Part shown: piece after piece, positions 32,360-40,871 of the stretch
Position numbering within the stretch: position 1 is the first letter of the stretch
Layout of the letters: each line of letters opens with the position of its first letter
NCBI RefSeq assembly: GCF_016316925.1
Contig: NZ_JAEEGB010000005.1
Location: forward strand, 372,001-436,000
DNA: 64,000 nt
Source of the DNA: Clostridium aciditolerans
GTDB lineage: Bacteria > Bacillota > Clostridia > Clostridiales > Clostridiaceae
Direction of reading: 5' to 3'
Notes under the pieces: model-generated
Databases searched by the model: none
What the model saw: only the letters and a program-made list of their open reading frames with translations
Told to the model about the DNA's origin: nothing
Translations under genes and position numbers: made by a program

Positions 32360-32396
32360 TTTTTTAATTGCTATTGAATCAATTATTCAATAGCAA
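32360..32396 (-). terminator. terminator of the two-component system upstream of csoR
   Basis: TTGCTATTGAAT / ATTCAATAGCAA is a perfect 12-bp stem with a five-base loop, 70 bases past the histidine kinase stop and followed on the minus strand by an AT run with T6. The csoR promoter must lie inside or just after it, and was not resolved. Confidence 0.7.
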
Positions 32397-32465
32397 CTAA
32401 ATATATAATTAAGTTTTTCAATTCTTTTGTCTTTATATACATAATACATTAACTTTATGAAGAAA

Positions 32466-33839
32466 TTATGAAGATAAAGATTTAAAATGTATAGTAAATG
32501 TAGAACCTTTATTAACTTCACTTTCTACATTAATAGAAGCAGAATGAAAAGTCAATATATTTTTTACTATAGTTAAACCTATACCGCTTCCATCAATCTT
32601 ATTTCTACTTTTATCTCCTCTATAGAGTCTTTCAAATATAAATGGCAAATCTTCTTTACTAATTCCTATACCAGTATCTCTTATACTAACAATAATCTCA
32701 TTCTTATTTTTTGCAAGATTAACCCATATGTTACCATTCTCATTTGTAAATTTTACTGCATTAGATAAGATATTTATAAATACTTGTTTTAATTTATCTC
32801 TATCACCTAAAATTATATAATCTTCATTATGCTTAAGATTATAAGTTAACTCTATATTTTTTTCTTTTGATACAATCATAAAATCATCGCATACAGCTGC
32901 TATAAGCTCGTCTATTGAAACCTTTTCTTTGTTTAGTAAAATGCCTTCTGCTTCAGATTCTTTTAAAACATTTAGGTTATTTAAAAGCTTTCCAAACCTA
33001 ATAACCTCATCATTAAGAGCTGTTAACTGTTCAGTATTCACAGGGAAAATACCATCAATCATAGCTTCTAAATTATTTTGAAGTATATTTAAAGGAGTTC
33101 TAATTTCATGAGAAATATCAGATACCAATCTTCTTCTTAATAAATCCTGTTGTTTAAGCTTCTCTCCTAATGTGTTTATGCTATCTTTAAGATTTTCAAG
33201 CTCTAGTATATCAGTCTTAGCATTTGACCTAGTATTATAATCACCATGTGAAAGATTAACAGATATATTAGATACCTCTCTAATAGGTACAGAAAATTGT
33301 TTTGAAAAATATAAGCTTGTAAAAATAACAATAATTAAAGTAAAGATAATACTTGCTGCAATTCCTTTATTAATTGACAGTTTGAAATTTATATCTTCTG
33401 AAGATAATAAAACCGAAGAATATTGACCTATGCCCACATATCCCACAATCTTCTCATTGTATCTAATGGGAAGATTAATTGTATTATACACTCCCTTTTC
33501 TTTATCATTAATCATTGTCAGATGATTTTTTTCTCTAATATCATTTGGATCCATTGTCCAAACTAGCTTTTTATTTGCATCTAATAAAGTTAAACAGTAA
33601 TTACTCATAAAGGCCTCATGTTCCATCTCTTTTCCTGATTCTTTTGTCCACTGTTTATCTCTTTTATAAACTTCTTGAAAATATTGTACTATTCTTTCGT
33701 TTCTTTTATTTTGAATATCAACCATGTACTGATTAAACTTATTATTTATTGTAAAATTCACGAAAATAGCAGTAAGTACTGTTGCGAGTACTGAGCAAAC
33801 TAATAATATAATACTCAGTTTTTTTCTTATGCTATACAT
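32466..33839 (-). CDS. sensor histidine kinase
   Basis: This 457-residue membrane kinase has membrane helices at about 7-30 and 160-182 around a ~130-residue extracellular sensor domain. A HAMP domain follows, then the HisKA site LVSDISHEIRTPLNILQNNL and a HATPase domain (VFINILSNAVKFTNENG, DTGIGISKEDLPFIFERLYR, GSGIGLTIVKNIL). It phosphorylates the response regulator encoded directly upstream; its start codon overlaps the regulator stop (TGATG). The signal is unknown. Adjacent copper genes might suggest copper sensing, but a terminator separates them. Confidence 0.92.
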   Translation of the reverse strand: MYSIRKKLSIILLVCSVLATVLTAIFVNFTINNKFNQYMVDIQNKRNERIVQYFQEVYKRDKQWTKESGKEMEHEAFMSNYCLTLLDANKKLVWTMDPNDIREKNHLTMINDKEKGVYNTINLPIRYNEKIVGYVGIGQYSSVLLSSEDINFKLSINKGIAASIIFTLIIVIFTSLYFSKQFSVPIREVSNISVNLSHGDYNTRSNAKTDILELENLKDSINTLGEKLKQQDLLRRRLVSDISHEIRTPLNILQNNLEAMIDGIFPVNTEQLTALNDEVIRFGKLLNNLNVLKESEAEGILLNKEKVSIDELIAAVCDDFMIVSKEKNIELTYNLKHNEDYIILGDRDKLKQVFINILSNAVKFTNENGNIWVNLAKNKNEIIVSIRDTGIGISKEDLPFIFERLYRGDKSRNKIDGSGIGLTIVKNILTFHSASINVESEVNKGSTFTIHFKSLSS

Positions 33840-34522
33840 CAGCTTTCACCACCAAACTTATATCCCACTCTTGTAACAGTTAAAATATATTTAGGATTTT
33901 TACTATCAGCCTCTATTTTCTTTCTTATATTTTTTATATGAACATCTACTGTTCTATCGAATCCTTCAAAATCTATTCCAAATACTTTTTCTATTAATTG
34001 CTCTCTACTAAATACTCTACCTTTATTCACTGCAAGTAAATATAATATGTCAAATTCATTAGGGGTTAATGCTACTTCCTCTCCTTTTAACTTTACTATT
34101 CTGCTGTCTTTATATATTTCTAACTCATTATTATTAAAAGATAAAACATTAGAATCTTCTGTATCTATTCTTCTAAATAATGCGTTTACACGAGCAGTAA
34201 GTTCTCTTGGGCTAAAAGGCTTTACTAAGTATTCATCTGCTCCTATATTAAGCCCTTCTATCTTATCTTCTAGGGAAGACTTAGCTGTTAACATATAAAT
34301 GTATACATCTGATTTAGCCCTCATAATTTCACATATTTCTTCTCCTTGGATATCTGGAAGCATTAAATCTAATATAACCAGTTTAAATTTGATAGAATCA
34401 AAGAGTTTTAACCCTTCTGTTCCACTGTCTGCACAATAAACCTTGTATCCTTCTTTTTCTAAGTAAGCCTTTAATACATCATATACTTTTTTCTCATCTT
34501 CTATAATTAATATATTGTTCAT
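33839..34522 (-). CDS. OmpR/PhoB-family response regulator
   Basis: This 227-residue regulator has a receiver domain (ILIIEDEKKVYDVLKAYLEK, phosphoacceptor in LVILDLMLPD, conserved lysine in DEYLVKPFSPREL) and a winged-helix DNA-binding domain ending GFDRTVDVHIKNIRKKIE and VTRVGYKF. The ATG at 34522, six bases after GAGGTG, is preferred to the GTG at 34531. It is co-transcribed with the kinase gene. Targets are unknown. The 412-base gap between 34523 and 34934 holds no gene. Confidence 0.92.
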   Translation of the reverse strand: MNNILIIEDEKKVYDVLKAYLEKEGYKVYCADSGTEGLKLFDSIKFKLVILDLMLPDIQGEEICEIMRAKSDVYIYMLTAKSSLEDKIEGLNIGADEYLVKPFSPRELTARVNALFRRIDTEDSNVLSFNNNELEIYKDSRIVKLKGEEVALTPNEFDILYLLAVNKGRVFSREQLIEKVFGIDFEGFDRTVDVHIKNIRKKIEADSKNPKYILTVTRVGYKFGGES

Positions 34523-34870
34523 ATCACTCACCTCAATAACACTTATATTATCAGAATAACAAGTATCTGTGTAGATTTTATGAAGAAAGCATTATACCTT
34601 AAACTTACAGTGTTTATTCGCTATTGAAATCTTTTTCATTTCCTGGTGTAATTTCGCTATTATTTGTAGTAAAATACAAATATAAATATCTAAGGTTGTA
34701 GTTATTATTGTCATAAAACCTATTTTATCTTCTAATAATGTATAGTTGTAAAAAGCCGTGAAAGATATATGTATGAAGAGTTATATCCTTCAAATCATCC
34801 ATAACTTAGGAATCATAACTAAAATTCAACTTGCTATATAGCTAACACAGATATATGATTTAAACATAAC

Positions 34871-34897
34871 AACATGTAGTTCTCAAAACTACATGTT
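34871..34897. other. perfect hairpin upstream of the hemolysin III gene
   Basis: AACATGTAGTT and its exact complement flank a five-base loop, 38 bases before the ATG at 34935. There is no T run after it, so it is more likely an operator or leader structure than a terminator. Confidence 0.55.
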
Positions 34898-34934
34898 GGA
34901 ATATAAACATTAATAATTTAAAAGGAATGATGTT

Positions 34935-35585
34935 ATGTTTGCAAAGCTTCGTGAACCAATTAGCGGATTAACACATTTATTTGGTGTCTTTGCCTCAATT
35001 GTAGGGTTAGTTATTTTAATTGTCTACTCCGCTACACAGAATAGTATCTGGCATATTGTAACCTTTTCTATCTTTGGAGCCAGTTTAATATTACTTTATT
35101 CTGCTAGCTCAATATATCACCTGGCATCTGTTTCTCAAAAGGCAATTAATATACTTAGAAGAGTTGATCACTCTATGATTTATCTTTTAATTGCTGGAAG
35201 TTATACTCCTATTTGCTTAATTGCCCTAAGAGGTGCCTGGGGATGGAGTATTTTTGGTACTATATGGGGTCTTACAATTATAGGCATAATAATAAAGAAC
35301 TTTTGGTTTAACGCTCCACGATGGTTATCCACTCTTTTCTATATTTTTATGGGATGGTTAGTGATTATAGCTATATATCCTCTAAATAAGGTTTTTTCTC
35401 CTGGAGCAATGGCATGGCTATTTGCCGGTGGAATTGCCTATACTATCGGAGGCGTAATTTATGCAACTAAATGGCCTAAAATTAATTTAAAATACTTCGG
35501 TTTTCATGAAATATTCCACATATTTGTTTTGGCAGGAAGCTTCTGCCACTACTGGCTTATGTTTAAATACGTACTATACTTATAA
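34935..35585 (+). CDS. hemolysin III family (TrhA/PAQR-like) membrane protein
   Basis: This 216-residue protein has seven membrane segments and the PAQR-family signature: REPISGLTHLFGVFASIVGL, SSIYHLASVSQK, RVDHSMIYLLIAGSYTPICL, and the C-terminal FGFHEIFHIFVLAGSFCHYW. The conserved histidines (H in SIYHLA, HEIFH) suggest a metal site. Bacterial relatives have been tied to membrane energetics and fatty acid homeostasis rather than true haemolysis. The ATG at 34935 follows AAAGGAATGATGTT. It is monocistronic. Confidence 0.9.
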   Translation: MFAKLREPISGLTHLFGVFASIVGLVILIVYSATQNSIWHIVTFSIFGASLILLYSASSIYHLASVSQKAINILRRVDHSMIYLLIAGSYTPICLIALRGAWGWSIFGTIWGLTIIGIIIKNFWFNAPRWLSTLFYIFMGWLVIIAIYPLNKVFSPGAMAWLFAGGIAYTIGGVIYATKWPKINLKYFGFHEIFHIFVLAGSFCHYWLMFKYVLYL

Positions 35586-35657
35586 ATTTTATAACTTTTG
35601 AAGCGGATTTCAAATAATCTACGTCTAATATAATAATCGAGGAAGTTCTTATTGTGA

Positions 35658-36530
35658 TTATTCAAGCTCTTTTAAAGCTTTATAATACTGTTTCGGAGAT
35701 GCTCCGAAAATTTTCTTAAAAGCTTTTAAAAAACTTGAATAATCACCAAATCCACATTCAAAACAAGCTTCTGTTATTGGTTTCCCGCCTTTTATTAAAT
35801 TATTGGCCATTATAATTCTTTTTTGCATTATATAATTATATATTGTGTATCCTGTATATTTCTTAAACTTATGCATTAAATAGTATTTACTCATGTAAAA
35901 CTTGTCTGAAAGTTTATCTAAAGATAAATCACTATTAAGATTTGTATTTATATAATTTAAAATAGCATCTATATTTTCATCATACTTAATGTCACTATTT
36001 CTACTATTATTTTCACTTCTTAATGCCAGCCTATTCAAGTATACCATCACCTGTAAAAACAAAGCATTTTTTAATACATAATTACCAAATTCAGTACCTT
36101 TGTATGCTGCTTCAAGTTGAGACATTGTATTCTTTATACTGATTAATAATTCAGGACTTAATCTCAAAAGGCTGCACTTTTGGCTAGAAGCCAATTCAAA
36201 ACATGTCATTAAATTGTTACCTTTCGTATTATGCTTCTCTAAAAATTTTGAATTAATCCATATAACTATACGTTCATAAGTTTCCTCAGGATCAATAAGT
36301 GGTTTATGAACTTCATTGTTGCTTACAAAAAGTATATCCCAGGGTTTTAACTCATAAGCTTTACCTTCAATTAAATACGTAACTTTGCCTGATATAAATA
36401 TTACAATTTTATTAAAATCATGATAATGAAACTCAAATTCTATTTGTTTTTTCTCTTTTAAGTGAAAGAAAATAAAATCTTCCTTTAGGTATCCTCTTTT
36501 TATATTTAAGACATGATTGTTACCATTCAT
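35658..36530 (-). CDS. AraC family transcriptional regulator
   Basis: This 290-residue regulator has an N-terminal cupin-like effector domain (EFHYHDFNKIVIFISGKVTY, then LKPWDILFVSNNEVHKPL) and a C-terminal AraC double helix-turn-helix (LSLDKLSDKFYMSKYYLMHK, ITEACFECGFGDYSSFLKAF, KKIFGASPKQYYKAL). This architecture is common in regulators of sugar or cell-envelope genes. It is divergent from the Mur-ligase-like gene at 36726, 195 bases away, and could control it. No palindrome stood out in that intergenic region. Confidence 0.9.
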   Translation of the reverse strand: MNGNNHVLNIKRGYLKEDFIFFHLKEKKQIEFEFHYHDFNKIVIFISGKVTYLIEGKAYELKPWDILFVSNNEVHKPLIDPEETYERIVIWINSKFLEKHNTKGNNLMTCFELASSQKCSLLRLSPELLISIKNTMSQLEAAYKGTEFGNYVLKNALFLQVMVYLNRLALRSENNSRNSDIKYDENIDAILNYINTNLNSDLSLDKLSDKFYMSKYYLMHKFKKYTGYTIYNYIMQKRIIMANNLIKGGKPITEACFECGFGDYSSFLKAFKKIFGASPKQYYKALKELE

Positions 36531-36725
36531 AATTTACTCCTCATATATATTTTTCTCTCTATTATATAATAAAACAACTTTTGCAATATATTAAGCATTT
36601 TTAGCAATAAACATAGCAAAAATTATTACTATAATAATAGTATAAGCTATAAAGTAAAATTTGCTTTAAATAAAGTTTTAAAATCTCACTTGAAGCTTAG
36701 TTGAAATAATAGAGGAGGAATATAA

Positions 36726-37370
36726 ATGGAGCATCGTCATATATTCAATGAGATTTCATATGATGTAATTCAAGTCGATGATAAAACATCAGAAAAATTT
36801 AATTTTATTGGAATCACTGGTAGTGAAGATAGAGAGCCTGTCACTCGTCTAATAAGAGCAATACTTCAGTATTTAGGTAAAAGCTCAAAAATTGTAGATA
36901 CTGCTAAAAATATATCTATAAAAGAATATAGTTATTCATCTTTAACCTATCATAGAGCTAATTTATATGATTTTGATATTAGAATTTTTACAGATTTAAA
37001 CAAGAATTTCTCTAATTTTAAAAAGGAAGATAACTATAAAAATTCAATAATGAAACTTTTTAAAGTATGTGGACTTGGATTGATTAATGTAGATGACCCG
37101 CTTTTAAACAAGATAAGTAAAAATGCTCCTTTTGATGCAATCACTTATGGCATAAATGCAACTGCAGATTTTATGGCAAAGGATATACGGTACTCTCAAT
37201 CTGGTATAAATTTTATATTAGATTTTAATGGATCAGAAAAAAAAGTTAAAATAAATAGTTTTAATAAATCTAATGTTTATGATACACTAGCTGCTATTGG
37301 AACCTGCTACTTTTTGGGATTTCCTTTAAACCTTATCATAAATTCACTAACTCAGACTGAAATATTTTGA
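36726..37370 (+). CDS. degenerate Mur ligase-like protein (central domain only)
   Basis: This 214-residue protein aligns by eye with the central ATPase domain of MurE-type ligases: FNFIGITGSEDREPVTRLIR (residues 25-44) matches the region FxIGxTGTNGKTTT, later GLINVDDPLLNKISK, AITYGINATADFMAKDIRYS and NVYDTLAAIGTCYFLGFPLN. The P-loop lysine and threonines are gone (SEDREP in place of TNGKTT), and both the N-terminal UDP-sugar domain and the C-terminal amino-acid domain are missing. It is therefore unlikely to ligate amino acids. The good AGGAGG start and clean ORF argue against recent decay. It may have a regulatory or structural role. An AraC regulator is divergent. Confidence 0.7.
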   Translation: MEHRHIFNEISYDVIQVDDKTSEKFNFIGITGSEDREPVTRLIRAILQYLGKSSKIVDTAKNISIKEYSYSSLTYHRANLYDFDIRIFTDLNKNFSNFKKEDNYKNSIMKLFKVCGLGLINVDDPLLNKISKNAPFDAITYGINATADFMAKDIRYSQSGINFILDFNGSEKKVKINSFNKSNVYDTLAAIGTCYFLGFPLNLIINSLTQTEIF

Positions 37371-37371
37371 G

Positions 37372-37401
37372 TAAAAGCATGTTAACTATAACATGCTTTT
37401 A
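37372..37401 (+). terminator. terminator of the Mur-ligase-like gene
   Basis: TAAAAGCATGTT / AACATGCTTTTA with a six-base loop starts right after the stop codon and is followed by TCCTTTT. Confidence 0.85.
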
Positions 37402-37615
37402 TCCTTTTAATGATAAATAATCCATATATGCAACGTATAAAGTTAACTTTTAGATATTTGACCATATATTATGATATTTTTTTACATAATACCCCCCAAT
37501 AATCGAGACTATATTCGTATTTAACATATGTAAAACTTATTACTCTACATGAATTTTCATTAAATTCATTATTGTTACACACTTAGATTTATTTATCACA
37601 AAGGAGGAACCTAAC

Positions 37616-38524
37616 TTGAAAAATACAAAACAACTATTGGTTATAGCATCTATTGCTGCTGGAATATCTGTTTCAAACAAATCTGTACATGCACAGCAGC
37701 CAGCAACAAATAACATCGCAAAACAGCCAGCATATAATTATAATATATGCTCTAACAAAGTTGTAAAGCCTGGTGATAAGGGCTCTATAGTTAAAGACAT
37801 ACAAAGTGCCTTAAACCTATACTGTGGTGCTGGCCTAGCTGAAGATGGAGTGTACGGACAATATACTAAAGAGGCAGTGTTAGAAATTCAAAAGAAATTT
37901 TGTTTAAAAGCTGATGGAATATTTGGACCACAGACAGCTAAAGCCTTGTTAAAATACTCCTCCAATTATTCCATAGACGATAGCGATGGATTTAGTCCTG
38001 TATCTGCAGATATTCAAAAAAAACTTATATACTTAGGATATAAAATACAGCTAACAGGAAACTTAAAAAGTTCTGATACAGTTGCAGCTATAAAGGACTT
38101 TCAGAAAAAAAATAATTTATCCATTACCGGTAAAATAGATACCAAAATAATAGATAAAATAAATGAAAATATTAATTATATATCAGACGAAACTAAGAAC
38201 TTTAAATCAAACACAGATTATTATGTAATGGTAAATACTTCAGGTCATATCTGCAAAATATATCAAAAAGTAAATAATTCATGGGAACAAATTAGATGTT
38301 TTGATGTTTTTTCTGGTGAAATTAATAAAGGGATTTATTCCTTAGGACTTCAAGGTAATCATTTAAATTTTAACGGAGTTCCTATGGAAAACTTTACACA
38401 AATAGATGGATTAAAAGTCTTTTATTCATCCGCAGACGACAGCGGATACGGTTTAAGAATTGCAAATGAAAATGCAAAATTTCTAGGAACACTTCCAAAG
38501 AAAACATCTATAAAAGTATTTTAG
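37616..38524 (+). CDS. secreted peptidoglycan-binding protein with degenerate L,D-transpeptidase-like domain
   Basis: This 302-residue protein has a signal peptide (KQLLVIASIAAGISVSN, cleavage near residue 27). Two PG_binding_1 domains follow (about 50-113 with GSIVKDIQSALNLYCGAGLA, GVYGQYTKEAVLEIQKKFCL; and about 130-184). Residues 200-302 have the pattern of a YkuD L,D-transpeptidase. Where active enzymes have SHGCIRL followed by a dA-containing segment, this one has SGYGLRI (276-282) followed by ANENAKFLGTLPKKTSIKV. The catalytic cysteine and histidine are absent. The start is a TTG at 37616 with AAGGAGG nine bases upstream. It is probably a cell-wall-binding pseudoenzyme. Confidence 0.8.
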   Translation: MKNTKQLLVIASIAAGISVSNKSVHAQQPATNNIAKQPAYNYNICSNKVVKPGDKGSIVKDIQSALNLYCGAGLAEDGVYGQYTKEAVLEIQKKFCLKADGIFGPQTAKALLKYSSNYSIDDSDGFSPVSADIQKKLIYLGYKIQLTGNLKSSDTVAAIKDFQKKNNLSITGKIDTKIIDKINENINYISDETKNFKSNTDYYVMVNTSGHICKIYQKVNNSWEQIRCFDVFSGEINKGIYSLGLQGNHLNFNGVPMENFTQIDGLKVFYSSADDSGYGLRIANENAKFLGTLPKKTSIKVF

Positions 38525-38528
38525 TCAA

Positions 38529-38571
38529 TATAAAAGGTCCTGATTGCCGAAGCAATTAGGACCTTTTATAT
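38529..38571. terminator. bidirectional terminator between convergent genes
   Basis: ATAAAAGGTCCTGATTGC / GCAATTAGGACCTTTTAT forms a long stem with one mismatch, serving both the peptidoglycan-binding protein gene and the helicase gene. Confidence 0.9.
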
Positions 38572-38582
38572 TATAGTGAAAA

Positions 38583-40154
38583 TTATCTTCTTCCTGTAGA
38601 TACTTCCATCTTTAATTTTCTTCCACATAACTTTTTACCTGAGCAGTTCTTTATCAATGAATTAACTGCGCCTTCAGCTACATCAACAAAAGAGAACTTT
38701 TCAAGTATATCTATATTTCCTATATCTTCTTTGTGTACATCTGCATTATCACTGAAGAATCTAAGCATTTCCTTTGGATTAACCCTATCCATACGTCCAA
38801 CAGTTAGGAATAATCTAACATAATTTGATTCTCCACCTATACGATCTTCTGTATAATCAAAGCTTATTTCCTTACCATAGACTATATTCATTAAAGCTGC
38901 AGCTACATCAACAAGGTTAAATTCCTCATCAAGTTCTGCGGCTAACGGAACAAACTTCTTATAATCCTCTTGCTCTAGAGTTTCTTTTACTCTATTTAAT
39001 ATATTTTTATATTTTGAATGGAATATATCATCAATTGATGGTATTTCTTTTCTCTTTATCTTGCTCTTTGTAACCTTTTCTATTTGCTTAAGAGTCATAT
39101 ATTCTCTAGCAGTAACAAGAGTATATGCTATTCCTTCTTTATTAGCTCTTCCTGTTCTACCAATTCTATGTACATATGATTCTATATCTTGTGGTAATTC
39201 ATAGTTGATAACATGTGTTACATTCTCAACATCAATACCTCTTGCTGCAACATCTGTTGCCACAAGGAATTCTAGATTTCCTTCTTTAAACCTTCTAAGC
39301 GTATTCATTCTTTGATTCTGGCTCATATCTCCATGCATACCTTCTACGTTATATCCTCTAGCTTGCATAGATTCTACTAATTCATCTACACCTCTTTTAG
39401 TCTTACAGAAAATAATTGCTGTAGTAGGCTCATCTACATCAAGAATTCTGCATAAAGATTCAAATCTATCTTTTTGTTTAATTTCATAGTAGTACTGATT
39501 AATAGTAGATACTGTCATAGCATTTTTCACTATTGATATATGTTTAGCATCAGACTTCATATATCTTTTTGCTAGTTTTTTAATTTCATTAGGCATAGTA
39601 GCTGAAAATAATAATGTCTGTCTATCACTTCCGCACTCTTGTATAATGCTTTCTATATCGTCAATAAAGCCCATGTTAAGCATCTCATCAGCTTCATCAA
39701 GCACAAGAAACTTAACACCACTTAAATCAATTACATTTCTTCTTATAAGATCTAAAACTCTACCAGGAGTACCAACCACCATATCTATTCCTTTTCTTAG
39801 AGCTTTAATCTGTCTTTCAATAGGTTGGCCGCCATAAACAGGTAAAAGTTTTATTCTAGAATATTTAGACACACGCACTAATTCATCATTTACCTGTATA
39901 GCTAATTCTCTTGTAGGAGTTAATATAATACTTGATATTTTTCCTTGTGATCCATTAAATTTACTCAAAACTGGCGCACCAAAAGCAAGTGTTTTTCCCG
40001 TACCAGTTTGAGCCTGGCCAATAACATCAAAACCTTCTAAAATAACAGGTATAACTTCAGCCTGTATATTAGAAGGCTCCTCAAATCCCATTCCATCAAT
40101 GGCTTTAAGTATATCACTATTAAGTCCTAAATCACTAAACTTCATTTCTTTCAT
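38583..40154 (-). CDS. DEAD-box ATP-dependent RNA helicase with DbpA-type RNA-binding domain
   Basis: This 523-residue helicase has the complete motif set: Q motif (MGFEEPSNIQAEVIPVIL), AQTGTGKT, PTRELAIQV, TPGRVLDL, DEAD in VLDEADEMLNMGF, SAT, and in the second domain GMHGDMSQNQR, VATDVAARGIDV and HRIGRTGR. A C-terminal DbpA-like RNA-binding domain lies at about 450-520 (VRLFLTVGRMDRVNPKEML). Such enzymes remodel rRNA and mRNA, often in ribosome assembly or cold adaptation. The ATG at 40154 follows AAGGAATGTAA. A 24-bp perfect hairpin lies about 110 bases upstream. Confidence 0.94.
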   Translation of the reverse strand: MKEMKFSDLGLNSDILKAIDGMGFEEPSNIQAEVIPVILEGFDVIGQAQTGTGKTLAFGAPVLSKFNGSQGKISSIILTPTRELAIQVNDELVRVSKYSRIKLLPVYGGQPIERQIKALRKGIDMVVGTPGRVLDLIRRNVIDLSGVKFLVLDEADEMLNMGFIDDIESIIQECGSDRQTLLFSATMPNEIKKLAKRYMKSDAKHISIVKNAMTVSTINQYYYEIKQKDRFESLCRILDVDEPTTAIIFCKTKRGVDELVESMQARGYNVEGMHGDMSQNQRMNTLRRFKEGNLEFLVATDVAARGIDVENVTHVINYELPQDIESYVHRIGRTGRANKEGIAYTLVTAREYMTLKQIEKVTKSKIKRKEIPSIDDIFHSKYKNILNRVKETLEQEDYKKFVPLAAELDEEFNLVDVAAALMNIVYGKEISFDYTEDRIGGESNYVRLFLTVGRMDRVNPKEMLRFFSDNADVHKEDIGNIDILEKFSFVDVAEGAVNSLIKNCSGKKLCGRKLKMEVSTGRR

Positions 40155-40266
40155 TTACATTCCTTCTTTCCGTATAAATCAATTCATTATAATATAATCT
40201 CCTTATATTATCAAGTGTTAATTTGACAATATAAAAAAATACTGTAAATACTGAGGTTAGAAATCT

Positions 40267-40318
40267 TTTTAATATACTTTCTTATATTTTGCCCAAAATA
40301 TAAGAAAGTATATTAAAA
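40267..40318. repeat. perfect 24-bp inverted repeat upstream of the helicase gene
   Basis: Bases 40267-40290 (starting TTTTAATATACTTTC) and 40295-40318 are exact reverse complements separated by GCCC. This is the longest perfect hairpin in the window. It lies between the hypothetical gene terminator and the helicase start. It could be a second terminator, a leader structure or the remnant of a miniature element. Confidence 0.75.
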
Positions 40319-40339
40319 TTTTGCATTTAATGCAAAGTA

Positions 40340-40368
40340 AAAGAGTACCTATAGATCAAGGTACTCCT
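40340..40368 (-). terminator. terminator of the 119-residue hypothetical gene
   Basis: GAGTACCT / AGGTACTC with an eight-base loop is followed on the minus strand by TTTTACTTT, 36 bases past the stop codon. Confidence 0.78.
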
Positions 40369-40403
40369 TTAAAACAAATTAATTTGTTTTACTATTATAA
40401 TTT

Positions 40404-40763
40404 TCAACGAACACTAGCTATTAAAACTGCTGCTCTATAACTAAAAACATCACTAATAACCCTTAACCATGCTCCTATTAAGTTTTCACGAGTGGCCTCC
40501 AAAGTAATAGGATCAGTCTCTTTTTCATTTTGAAAAGTTTTTTCTGATTCTTGTTGAACCACTAGTGCAGATATTGTATCTCCTAATAAAACAATGAAAT
40601 TTCCACATGTATTTAAATTAGTAGCTAACTGACTTTGCTCCTCTTTTTCCTTTTTATCTTTTATTTGATCTAAGCTTGCTTCTTTTTCTGCCGCTAAAAC
40701 CAGTAATCCATCTCCTAAAAAAGTTAACTGAGCTCCAAGTATATTTAACTGTTCTAAATCCAT
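40404..40763 (-). CDS. hypothetical protein (119 aa), unrecognised helical protein
   Basis: The ATG at 40763 is preceded by GAGGAGGAATGGGTTACT, and the ORF is clean. The protein is mostly helical and lacks a signal peptide. The N-terminal MDLEQLNILGAQLTFLGDGL and the later NTCGNFIVLLGDTISALVVQ resemble each other, as if two helical repeats (LGDGLLVLA and LGDTISALV) were present, joined by a charged lysine/glutamate segment. I do not recognise a family. Its own terminator suggests a single-gene transcript. Confidence 0.7.
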   Translation of the reverse strand: MDLEQLNILGAQLTFLGDGLLVLAAEKEASLDQIKDKKEKEEQSQLATNLNTCGNFIVLLGDTISALVVQQESEKTFQNEKETDPITLEATRENLIGAWLRVISDVFSYRAAVLIASVR

Positions 40764-40871
40764 AGTAACCCATTCCTCCTCTCTTGTATATAGCTTTTTC
40801 TTTACTATATTCCATAGAGAAGAGTTTAGTCCCTATATTTTGTCCAAATATAACCCATAAAGTTATAATTA

